Shown here: positions 5,332 through 11,421 of the stretch, one piece after another
How the letters are laid out: each line of letters starts with the position of its first letter
How positions within the stretch are numbered: the first letter of the stretch is position 1
Assembly (NCBI GenBank): GCA_026988195.1
Contig: JALSLS010000342.1
Span: 1-11,421, forward strand
Direction of reading: 5' to 3'
Source of the DNA: Methylomonas sp.
Lineage (GTDB): Bacteria > Pseudomonadota > Gammaproteobacteria > Methylococcales > Methylomonadaceae
Length of the DNA stretch: 11,421 nt
Notes under the pieces: generated by a model
Databases searched by the model: none
What the model was told of the DNA's origin: nothing
The model's input: only the letters and a program-made list of their open reading frames with translations
Program-made: the position numbers and the translations under genes

Positions 5332-8300
5332 ATGAAACATCAATTCATTCAGTCAACATTAGCCACGGTCTTTACTCTGTGCCTTTTCAGTATTTCTCAG
5401 CCTCCAGTGCAAGCCGCACCAGGAAACCTAGGGCAAATCCCTTTGTTTGTTGCGCCTCCTACTCCTCCTAATATTTTCTTTATGCTGGATGATTCTGGAA
5501 GTATGGACTGGACTATGCCGTCTGATGGGGTTTCAAGCCAGGCAATTACATTTCTTGGTTTTTATCACACCAGACCAGACCTTGATGATCTCGATTTTGG
5601 GTTGAATTCTACTCTTGAATGGAATGCTTGGTGCCCAGGTGCTAATCTTATGGCTTATAATCCTAATTTCCAATATAAACCTTGGGCGGCTAATATACCA
5701 TCAACGAGTACTCCGTTTCCAGATCAGATAGACCTTACAAATGTTTGGGTTGATCCAGTTACACAGGGTGGTGGGTCAGTTTTTTATCAAAGTGGTGAGG
5801 ATGCTTATGTACAAGGTTTTGAAAGTGGAACTATTGACCTATCTGGAGCTCCTGTTGTGCAATGGACTGATGATGGTAATGGGCAATATGATGCAGGGGA
5901 GTGTCCCAGTTCTTATGCTGACCCAAGAGTAATAAGAGCGGGTGACCTTCTTACTCAGTCTGAAAAAACAAATTTTGCTAATTGGTTTACTTATTATCGC
6001 ATAAGAGAGCATGCAACTAAAGCAGCTGTTACTCAGGTTATCTCTACAAGCAGTGCACGTATGGGTATGGCTACATTATGGAATAATAATGGGGTAGGGA
6101 AAAAGATAAAAGATGTGAGTGTAGCAGCTAACAAAGATGAATTGCTTAATGATGTTGTACAATTTAATTCTGCTGGAAGTACGCCTCTTAGACAAAGTTT
6201 AAATCGGGTGGGTGAATATTATAAAGTAGGCACGAATGCACCAAGTGGTTTAAATATAGGGTCAGCTTCCAGTCCTATTTTATCTGCTGCTAACGGAGGA
6301 GAATGTCAGCAAAATTTCACCATGCTGATGACAGATGGAGCATGGAATGGTAGTTCTTCAGGGTTAAGCAGTTCTGAAAAAAATCAAGATAAAGTAATAG
6401 ATAACCAATTTGTTTACCCTGCCCATAAAGATACTGAATCGCATACACTGGCAGATGTTGCAATGAAATGGTACAAAACTGATCTTGCGCCAGCTCTGGC
6501 AGGTAAAGTTCCAGTGCAATCAGGTGCTAATACACAAAACCTAGATGAAAATAAGCAACAGCATATGGTCACGTTTAGTATTGCTTTTGGCCCGACTGGA
6601 ACCCTTAATGCTGACCCTGTTGATAGAACACTGGCCTTTCCCTGGCCGAAACCTACTATTAATTCAATCGAAACTGTCGATGATTTACGTCATGCAGCCT
6701 ATAATGGTCGTGGTCAATTTCTTTCAGCTAATAATCCTGAAACCTTAATTTCTGCATTGCAGAATGTCATTTCAGATATTGAATCACGGCAAGGAAGTGC
6801 CTCGACAGTTTCTTTTAATTCTGCAAAGTTAGCGGCAGGTACTTCATTGTTCTTTGCTAGTTTTGATACAGTGGGATGGTCAGGTAATCTTAGAGCTTTT
6901 AGCGTAGACCCTGTTACGGGTGATTTAGGCACAACCCCAATATGGAGTGCTGCGTCTTTATTAGATAGTAAAACTAATACAGAGATGCTTAATCGAACTA
7001 TTTATACTTGGGGGCAAGATTCTACGGGCACTAGTAATGGCGTGTTATTTGACTGGAGTATCACTGACCCTCAACCAAAAGCAAATATTCTGGATGATTT
7101 TAAGATAAATCAGGATGCATCTTCAGAAACTACACCTTTTACGAAAAGTCAGTTTCGATTAAATTATGTAAGAGGAGATACTAGTCAAGAAGGGGTTGGG
7201 TTGATTCGGAATCGTGCTAGTCGATTGGGGGATATTATCCATTCATCACCTCGTTTTGTTGGTGTGCCCGATTCAAATTGGCCTGATACTGGTTCTTTTG
7301 GCGTTGCTGGAAGTCGATATTCGAGTTATCAGTCTAGCTTGGAAACAACACCAAGAGAGGGTGTTGTTTATGTTGGGGCTAATGATGGTTTGTTGCATGG
7401 TTTTAAAGAAAGTAATGGGGAAGAGATCTTTGCCTATTTACCTAGTGCTACAACTTCTGCACTGGATAATACAGGGCTACATTATTTATCAGAAATAGAT
7501 TATCAACATAGATATTATGTTGATGGCTTACCCATTTCAGCCGATGTATATATGCCTGTTGAATCAGCAGGAACAAGTGATTGGCGTACTATATTAGTCG
7601 GTGCGTTAGGTGGGGGCGGACAAGGGTTATATGCTTTAGATGTCACTGACCCAACCCAATTCACTAATACACAAGCAGCGGCTAAAAAAGCAGTGCTTTG
7701 GGAATTTACCAACCAAGATGATTCAGACTTGGGTTTTTCTTTTAGTGTTCCTCAAATAGCCAAAATGAATAATGATCAATGGGCTGTTATTATCGGCAAT
7801 GGTTATAATGCAACAGGGACTGATACTGCAAAGTTAATGATTCTTTTTATTGAAAAAGGTATTGATGGTACATGGAGTACAGGAGATTATATTAAACTCG
7901 ATACAATGGTAGGCAATACGAGTACTAAAAATGGTCTTTCTACTCCAACGTTGATTGACCTAGATAATAACGGTACGACTGATAGAGTCTATGCTGGTGA
8001 TTTATTAGGAAATATGTGGGCCTTTGATGTATCAAATGCTCTTACTAGTAGCTGGAAGGTGGCTTATCAAGATACATTTGCGAATCCTGCCCCTTTGTTT
8101 ACTGCAACACACTATAAAGCAGCAATAACTGATCCTGGAACCCCAGTGGTTCAAGTTTCAACAACAGCTCAACCAATTACTATGAAACCTTTATTGCTTA
8201 AGTCAGGTTCTGGGCTGGTTGATGATGCTACTAATAAACCAAATGTGATGGTTTATTTTGGTACGGGGCAATATATAGCAACAGGCGATGCAACAAATAC

Positions 8301-8925
8301 TAATCAACAAACATTTTACGGTATTTTGGATGCTGGTGTACCAGTACCTGCAACTAAGCTAGTCGAACAAACCTTTATTACAAATGCAAATATTCCAATC
8401 GGGAACCGAGTGCTCACTCAAAATCCTGTGATATTTCCAGCACCTCCTAGTATTTTGCCTGCTGATGCAGGGGTAAAGTTAGGCTGGTTTATCAACCTTC
8501 CTGAGACAGGTGAAAGAGTAGTTGTTGATGCATTTGAGCATTTAGGCGTAGTCTTCTTTAATACCATGACCCCTTCTTCTGTACCTTGTGCAGCTGGGGG
8601 CGAAAGCTGGTTGATGGCTGCTGATATGAAAACAGGGGGTAACCCAACAGAAGGAGCTTTTGATACAAATGGAGATGGTAATTTTGATAATCAAGATCAA
8701 GTTTCTGATGGTACAAATGACTACAACGTTGCTGGGGTAAAGTTTGCCTTTGGTATTGCTTCAGCAACAGCAGTGATTACCAATCAAGATGGTAAGTCTT
8801 TTGCCTATCTTTCTGGAACAGGTGGGGCAGGTGGGGCGGGTGGAAATAGTGCTCATAAATTTAATCTTAATACTGCACCTGTAATATCAGGTAGTCGCCG
8901 GTCATGGATTCAGTTGTTTAATTAG
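5332..8925 (+). CDS. pilY1: PilY1 tip adhesin/sensor (vWA plus PilC-type propeller)
   Basis: A large exported protein of 1197 residues, typical for PilY1, with a GAGGT ribosome site upstream. It has a Sec signal peptide ending near Val-Gln-Ala28-Ala29. The N-terminal half is a von Willebrand A domain with an intact metal site: Asp53-x-Ser55-x-Ser57, Thr284 in Gly-Ser-Thr-Pro, and Asp335 in Met-Thr-Asp-Gly. Cys101, Cys191 and Cys325 lie in this half. The junction carries the family wording YVRGD (Arg614-Gly-Asp616) and LGDIIHSSPRFVG (632-644). The PilC/PilY1 beta-propeller follows from about 680 (YVGANDGLLHGF). Two Ca-loop-like motifs occur, DLDNNGTTD at 876-884 and DTNGDGNFD at 1111-1119. The C-terminus ends Arg-Arg-Ser-Trp-Ile-Gln, as in relatives. 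The known role is tip adhesin, priming of pilus extension and surface sensing, with Ca controlling retraction. It lies between pilX and the pilY2-position gene. The family call is certain; the Ca role is inferred from motif and relatives. Confidence 0.95.
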   Translation: MKHQFIQSTLATVFTLCLFSISQPPVQAAPGNLGQIPLFVAPPTPPNIFFMLDDSGSMDWTMPSDGVSSQAITFLGFYHTRPDLDDLDFGLNSTLEWNAWCPGANLMAYNPNFQYKPWAANIPSTSTPFPDQIDLTNVWVDPVTQGGGSVFYQSGEDAYVQGFESGTIDLSGAPVVQWTDDGNGQYDAGECPSSYADPRVIRAGDLLTQSEKTNFANWFTYYRIREHATKAAVTQVISTSSARMGMATLWNNNGVGKKIKDVSVAANKDELLNDVVQFNSAGSTPLRQSLNRVGEYYKVGTNAPSGLNIGSASSPILSAANGGECQQNFTMLMTDGAWNGSSSGLSSSEKNQDKVIDNQFVYPAHKDTESHTLADVAMKWYKTDLAPALAGKVPVQSGANTQNLDENKQQHMVTFSIAFGPTGTLNADPVDRTLAFPWPKPTINSIETVDDLRHAAYNGRGQFLSANNPETLISALQNVISDIESRQGSASTVSFNSAKLAAGTSLFFASFDTVGWSGNLRAFSVDPVTGDLGTTPIWSAASLLDSKTNTEMLNRTIYTWGQDSTGTSNGVLFDWSITDPQPKANILDDFKINQDASSETTPFTKSQFRLNYVRGDTSQEGVGLIRNRASRLGDIIHSSPRFVGVPDSNWPDTGSFGVAGSRYSSYQSSLETTPREGVVYVGANDGLLHGFKESNGEEIFAYLPSATTSALDNTGLHYLSEIDYQHRYYVDGLPISADVYMPVESAGTSDWRTILVGALGGGGQGLYALDVTDPTQFTNTQAAAKKAVLWEFTNQDDSDLGFSFSVPQIAKMNNDQWAVIIGNGYNATGTDTAKLMILFIEKGIDGTWSTGDYIKLDTMVGNTSTKNGLSTPTLIDLDNNGTTDRVYAGDLLGNMWAFDVSNALTSSWKVAYQDTFANPAPLFTATHYKAAITDPGTPVVQVSTTAQPITMKPLLLKSGSGLVDDATNKPNVMVYFGTGQYIATGDATNTNQQTFYGILDAGVPVPATKLVEQTFITNANIPIGNRVLTQNPVIFPAPPSILPADAGVKLGWFINLPETGERVVVDAFEHLGVVFFNTMTPSSVPCAAGGESWLMAADMKTGGNPTEGAFDTNGDGNFDNQDQVSDGTNDYNVAGVKFAFGIASATAVITNQDGKSFAYLSGTGGAGGAGGNSAHKFNLNTAPVISGSRRSWIQLFN

Positions 8926-8979
8926 CAATGTAATGTATCTTGGTGTTAATGAGAAGTCATAGTAAATAAGGATAACAAA

Positions 8980-9351
8980 ATGAAAACAGGTAGAACGATT
9001 TATACACTTTGCTTATTATCTATTTTTGTGAGTATGCCTGTATGGGCTGAGAGAGGAGTTTCTAGAGGAAAAAATATAAATAATGTTGACCATTATGGGA
9101 TAGTAGATGCTGTGTATTCTGATAAGTCATGTTTAGTTATTACTGACAGACTCTTTTGTTACACTCATGAAAGTGGGTTTTATAATAAATCTGGACAACG
9201 TATTTTTAGTATTGGTAATACTTTAAAACCAGGGACTCCAGTAATATTTCATTCATATCAGAAAGCTACCAAGCTTATGATCAAAAAATTAAAGATAATT
9301 TCTATGCGAGATTTTAAAAAGTCACAAAAATTATTTCTTAATTTATATTAA
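8980..9351 (+). CDS. Small exported protein in the pilY2 position
   Basis: A 123-residue protein with AAGGA (8968-8972) seven bases before the ATG. The first 23 residues form a clear signal peptide ending Val-Trp-Ala, so the product is a roughly 100-residue periplasmic or secreted protein. The mature part starts with a basic stretch, then a small beta-domain pattern: Tyr-Gly-Ile-Val-Asp-Ala-Val-Tyr, Cys51, an Asp-Arg-Leu-Phe-Cys60 strand, Leu-Lys-Pro-Gly-Thr-Pro-Val-Ile-Phe (82-90), and a Lys-rich end. Cys51 and Cys60 could form a disulfide. Order, size, export and the 'LxPGxPV' strand match PilY2 of Pseudomonas-type operons, whose function is little known. I could not confirm homology by sequence, so no symbol is given. 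Gaps of 54 bases before and 69 after suggest the same operon. Confidence 0.75.
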   Translation: MKTGRTIYTLCLLSIFVSMPVWAERGVSRGKNINNVDHYGIVDAVYSDKSCLVITDRLFCYTHESGFYNKSGQRIFSIGNTLKPGTPVIFHSYQKATKLMIKKLKIISMRDFKKSQKLFLNLY

Positions 9352-9420
9352 CTAATTTTTTTTGAGGTTGTTATTGGGGATTTAGGCAAAATAAGATGTA
9401 TAAAACACAGAGAATAATAA

Positions 9421-9927
9421 ATGGATATAGATAAAGTACAGTTAAAATCACAAAAGGCATTTACCTTAATTGAATTGATGATAGTTGTTGCCATTATAGG
9501 TATATTGGCTAGTATAGCTTACCCATCCTATCAAGATTCAGTTAGAAAATCTCGTAGAGCGGATGCTAAAGGTGCATTGCTTGGTTTTGTAAATGCAATG
9601 GAAAGGCATTTCACAGAAACCAATAGTTATTGTGGTGCTGGAACCACTACTGTAGGCACATGCTTAGCTGCCACAGGTGCTCCAACTATTTTTTCAACAA
9701 CAAGTCCTATTGATGGCACTACTGCTTATTATAATTTGACCTTAACACCTAGTGCGACCACTACAGTTATAACAATTACACCCACCACTTATAATCTTAG
9801 AGCAACTCCAATTGGTGCTCAGGCGGGTGATGGGATTTTAGAAATAAATAATACTGAGTCTAAAGGGCGTTGGGATAGAAATAATGATGGGGATACTAAT
9901 GATGCAAATGAACAAACTTGGGATTAA
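9421..9927 (+). CDS. pilE: PilE-type pilin (minor pilin of the same operon)
   Basis: A 168-residue prepilin with the strongest pilin N-terminus of the set: a 13-residue leader, then Phe-Thr-Leu-Ile-Glu and a long hydrophobic helix to about residue 36. The residue before the cleavage point is Ala13 (codon GCA), not the usual Gly. The Tyr-Pro-Ser-Tyr and Ser-Arg-Arg-Ala-Asp-Ala-Lys sections and a Cys71/Cys81 pair after an ERHFTETNSY helix are typical of PilE/PilA-like proteins. The C-terminus is unusual for a major pilin: Asp152, Asn154, Asp156, Asp158 and Asp161 form a DxNxDGDxxD loop just before the final Gln-Thr-Trp-Asp. Ending in this Trp region is common for operon-type PilE. The ATG has only a weak AGAGA site 10 bases upstream; a possible TATAAA box lies at 9399-9404. 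By family it is a minor pilin bridging the tip complex to the main pilin. Confidence 0.88.
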   Translation: MDIDKVQLKSQKAFTLIELMIVVAIIGILASIAYPSYQDSVRKSRRADAKGALLGFVNAMERHFTETNSYCGAGTTTVGTCLAATGAPTIFSTTSPIDGTTAYYNLTLTPSATTTVITITPTTYNLRATPIGAQAGDGILEINNTESKGRWDRNNDGDTNDANEQTWD

Positions 9928-10055
9928 TAATTGTTATTTGTAATAAATTCTATTCATTTTTGGTGTTTTTGTTTAAAAATTAAAAAAATGTACTATTCTT
10001 AATAACGCAAGAATAATGCTTAATATAAAATTAATTTGATTTTTAAGGAAAAAAA

Positions 10056-10682
10056 ATGAAACAGAAATTTAGTCGAAAATATTTTTTTAACGTAATGTTA
10101 GTTATTACGGGGTTGCTGTTGAGCAATGGCTCATCTGCTGCAACCTTTACAAATGGTGATTTTTCGAGTGGTTTTAATGGGTGGGGTGGGGCTGTAGGAT
10201 CCTCTTCTGGAATAAATATTGTGGATCCTAATACGAACCCTAGTAACTTCAATATTTCTTCTGGTGCGGCTTTATTAACATCTAATACTTCTTTATTTGG
10301 AGGTAACTCGGTTGTTAATATTTTTCAAACATTTGTTGTTCAATCTTTATTATCCCCTAGTAATACCCTACTACTAGGGTTTGATTTCACTAAATCTTTT
10401 GATGATATTACTGATGTTTTTTTAGCGCAGATTGTTGAGTCTGGTAATCTATCTCATGCTATTGATTTATCCAGTGGAGGATCTTTTGATATTACAAGCT
10501 TTGCAGGTAAAAATGTTGAGTTGAGATTTGGTTTGGAAAATGTTGCCAGCCCTGATGGTTCTAATGATAGTTTAACTATTGATAATATCTTCATTAGTCA
10601 GAACCAAGTTAGTGTGCCTGAACCGACAACTATTTTATTAATAGGTGCAGGGTTGATGGCAATGAGACGTAAATTTATTTAA
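10056..10682 (+). CDS. PEP-CTERM sorting domain protein
   Basis: A 208-residue exported protein with AAGGA (10045-10049) six bases before the ATG. The signal peptide of about 29 residues ends Ser-Ser-Ala-Ala. The mature part opens Thr-Phe-Thr-Asn-Gly-Asp-Phe and Gly-Phe-Asn-Gly-Trp, a common start of secreted beta-sandwich (carbohydrate-binding-like) domains, and is rich in Ser, Asn and Gly with no Cys. It ends in a complete sorting tail: Val-Pro-Glu-Pro (PEP at 188-190), a hydrophobic segment (192-203) and Arg-Arg-Lys. The tail is the target of an exosortase (EpsH/XrtA type), a system tied to exopolysaccharide and floc formation; no exosortase gene is in this window. It lies 128 bases after pilE, so it probably has its own promoter (a weak TTGTTT / TATTCT pair at about 9969-9999). 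The tail call is firm; cargo function is unknown. Confidence 0.88.
   Translation: MKQKFSRKYFFNVMLVITGLLLSNGSSAATFTNGDFSSGFNGWGGAVGSSSGINIVDPNTNPSNFNISSGAALLTSNTSLFGGNSVVNIFQTFVVQSLLSPSNTLLLGFDFTKSFDDITDVFLAQIVESGNLSHAIDLSSGGSFDITSFAGKNVELRFGLENVASPDGSNDSLTIDNIFISQNQVSVPEPTTILLIGAGLMAMRRKFI
10355..10379 (+). other. Perfect 8-bp stem-loop inside the PEP-CTERM gene
   Basis: CCCTAGTA (10355-10362) pairs with TACTAGGG (10372-10379) across a 9-base loop in the middle of the coding sequence. It may be chance in a low-complexity Ser/Asn/Leu region, or a structure in the message. Confidence 0.35.
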
Positions 10683-10801
10683 GATCTTTTTTTGTTTCAT
10701 AGGCGGCTTTAGTTTGTCGAAGAGAGGTGTTCTCGTGGATCAAAAACACTATTTGTAGTTGGTGGTAAATCCGCTGATGTCATTTGAAGTAATGGTTCAC
10801 T

Positions 10802-10880
10802 TCCCTCCTTGAAAAAGGGGGGTTGAGCGGGATTTGCCTAATAAAATCTCCCCCTAACCCCTCTTTTCCAAAGAGGGGGA
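10802..10880. repeat. Long imperfect inverted repeat (C-rich/G-rich arms)
   Basis: The left arm 10802-10835 (TCCCTCCTTGAAAAAGGGGG and on) is similar to the reverse complement of the right arm 10844-10880, by my hand alignment at roughly three quarters of positions. The short centre is AT-rich. Each arm also folds on itself (CCTT...AAGG, CCCCTCTTT...AAGAGGGG). Sequences of this wording recur in intergenic DNA of many bacteria. It could serve as a two-way transcription stop for the convergent genes on both sides. Confidence 0.6.
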
Positions 10881-10901
10881 CTTGATCGGTTACAATTTGC
10901 T

Positions 10902-10960
10902 CCCAAGTGGAGAGAAGGAGCTAAGAGCGACTGTTACTTTTTAATAGGGTGAGTAGTTAC
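10902..10960 (+). repeat. G-rich dispersed repeat, copy B
   Basis: A second copy of the repeat seen at 1440-1494, in the same orientation. It keeps the CCCAA start, the purine-rich middle and the core GTTACTTTTT(A)ATAGGGTGAG, with one extra A in the core and a few small gaps elsewhere. The two copies lie on either side of the toxin-antitoxin module, the pilin operon and the PEP-CTERM gene. Confidence 0.6.
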
Positions 10961-10987
10961 ATTTGCGAAATATTAGATTCTTTTTTA

Positions 10988-11365
10988 TCATTGATATATC
11001 GGCAATCCTGCGATTCGAAGGTCAATCTTTTTCAACATAGCCTGATATTTTGCACTGTAAACAGATTCAAATCGCTGCTTAAATACTCTGTTACTCATAT
11101 TTTCCGGTAAATCTCTCACTTCTGGCATAAAGGCTGTGTAGTCGCTAATAAACCCCATTCTTTTTTGTATCAATCTGGCTTGAGTATTTGATGCTACGGC
11201 TTTTTTCCCAAAATATAAGCCAGCCCTGTCACCAGCTAAATCAATAAAACTAAAGCCACTGCCGTGTTTAGCATCGGTGAGCTCTTTTTCTAGTCCTAGA
11301 TAGTTAGCCAGTGATTCTGCACCGGTTGCGGCTAATACTGCAGAAACCATGAAGTGTTTTGCCAT
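10988..11365 (-). CDS. Unrecognised small protein, possibly exported
   Basis: A 125-residue protein read leftward; I do not recognise the family. The N-terminus (Met-Ala-Lys-His-Phe-Met, then Val-Ser-Ala-Val-Leu-Ala-Ala-Thr-Gly-Ala) could be a short signal peptide or simply an Ala-rich helix; an alternative start at Met6 is possible. A Gly/Phe segment, SGFSFIDLAGDRAGLYFGKK (residues 36-55), looks like the conserved core, followed by a helical, basic second half with many Arg, Lys and Met residues. There are no Cys and no catalytic motif I can name. The ATG is preceded only by a weak GAAGAA. The gene converges on the PEP-CTERM gene across the repeat gap, so it is not part of the pilin operon. 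Codon choice and reading through to a clean TAA suggest it is real, but function is unknown. Confidence 0.65.
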   Translation of the reverse strand: MAKHFMVSAVLAATGAESLANYLGLEKELTDAKHGSGFSFIDLAGDRAGLYFGKKAVASNTQARLIQKRMGFISDYTAFMPEVRDLPENMSNRVFKQRFESVYSAKYQAMLKKIDLRIAGLPIYQ

Positions 11366-11421
11366 ATCAGTTCTTCTATATAAAGATACAGAATATTGAC
11401 GCTGAGTGACTGGGCTAATAT

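Larger units (their letters stand above)
10683..10987. other. Non-coding gap with repeats at the right side
   Basis: Between the PEP-CTERM gene and the convergent - strand gene there is no supported gene. The stretch contains an imperfect 80-base inverted repeat (10802-10880) and copy B of the G-rich dispersed repeat (10902-10960). Directly after the PEP-CTERM stop there is only a small AAGATCTT palindrome followed by T residues, too weak to call a terminator with confidence. Confidence 0.65.

Noticed and set aside
7171..7179. RGD tripeptide in PilY1 as an integrin-binding site
   Set aside because: It is part of the YVRGD wording that recurs in the PilY1 family at the start of the C-terminal domain, so it does not by itself indicate host-cell adhesion.
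9961..10055. Sigma-54 promoter before the PEP-CTERM gene
   Set aside because: TGG occurs at 9961, but no GC doublet follows at the required spacing, so the -24/-12 pattern is not met.

Overview
The window looks like a chromosomal segment of an AT-rich gammaproteobacterium. The basis is a minor-pilin operon in the fimT/fimU-pilV-pilW-pilX-pilY1-pilY2-pilE order known from Pseudomonas-type type IV pilus systems, a PEP-CTERM sorted exoprotein directly behind it, and gaps full of REP-like palindromes. This combination fits environmental, exopolysaccharide-forming gammaproteobacteria (methanotroph-like groups are one possibility), but the genus cannot be fixed from the sequence.

Layout. (1) 3-1130, + strand: the 3' part of a long AsmA-like beta-rich protein gene that runs off the left edge. 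(2) 1131-1528: non-coding, with at least three kinds of repeat. (3) 1529-2268, - strand: a two-gene HepT/MntA (HEPN/MNT) toxin-antitoxin type module with a GTGA overlap. (4) 2269-2926: a 658-base non-coding stretch with nested inverted repeats, including a roughly 240-base MITE-like unit, and a terminator-like hairpin before the pilin operon. (5) 2927-9927, + strand: the type IV pilus operon. The first five genes overlap or lie within 14 bases of each other; the pilY2-position gene and pilE follow after gaps of 54 and 69 bases. (6) 10056-10682, + strand: a secreted PEP-CTERM protein. (7) 10683-10987: repeats again, including a second copy of a repeat seen in region 2. (8) 10988-11365, - strand: an unrecognised small protein.

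How the genes work together. FimT, PilV, PilW and PilX are prepilin-like minor pilins expected to form the priming complex at the pilus tip. PilY1 (von Willebrand A domain plus C-terminal propeller) is expected to cap that tip as adhesin and sensor. PilE is a further pilin of the same set, and the small exported protein in between sits where PilY2 is found. The PEP-CTERM protein belongs to a different surface pathway (exosortase/exopolysaccharide), and its placement may be coincidental.

The points most worth a second look are the Ala instead of Gly before the PilE cleavage site, the Ca-loop-like acidic motifs in PilE and PilY1, the strong GC-rich hairpin inside pilV, the MITE-like units, and the repeat copies on either side of the cluster. 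I see no CRISPR array, tRNA, rRNA, intact insertion sequence or clearly new defence or biosynthetic system. The window is mostly a known kind of locus with a few unusual details.
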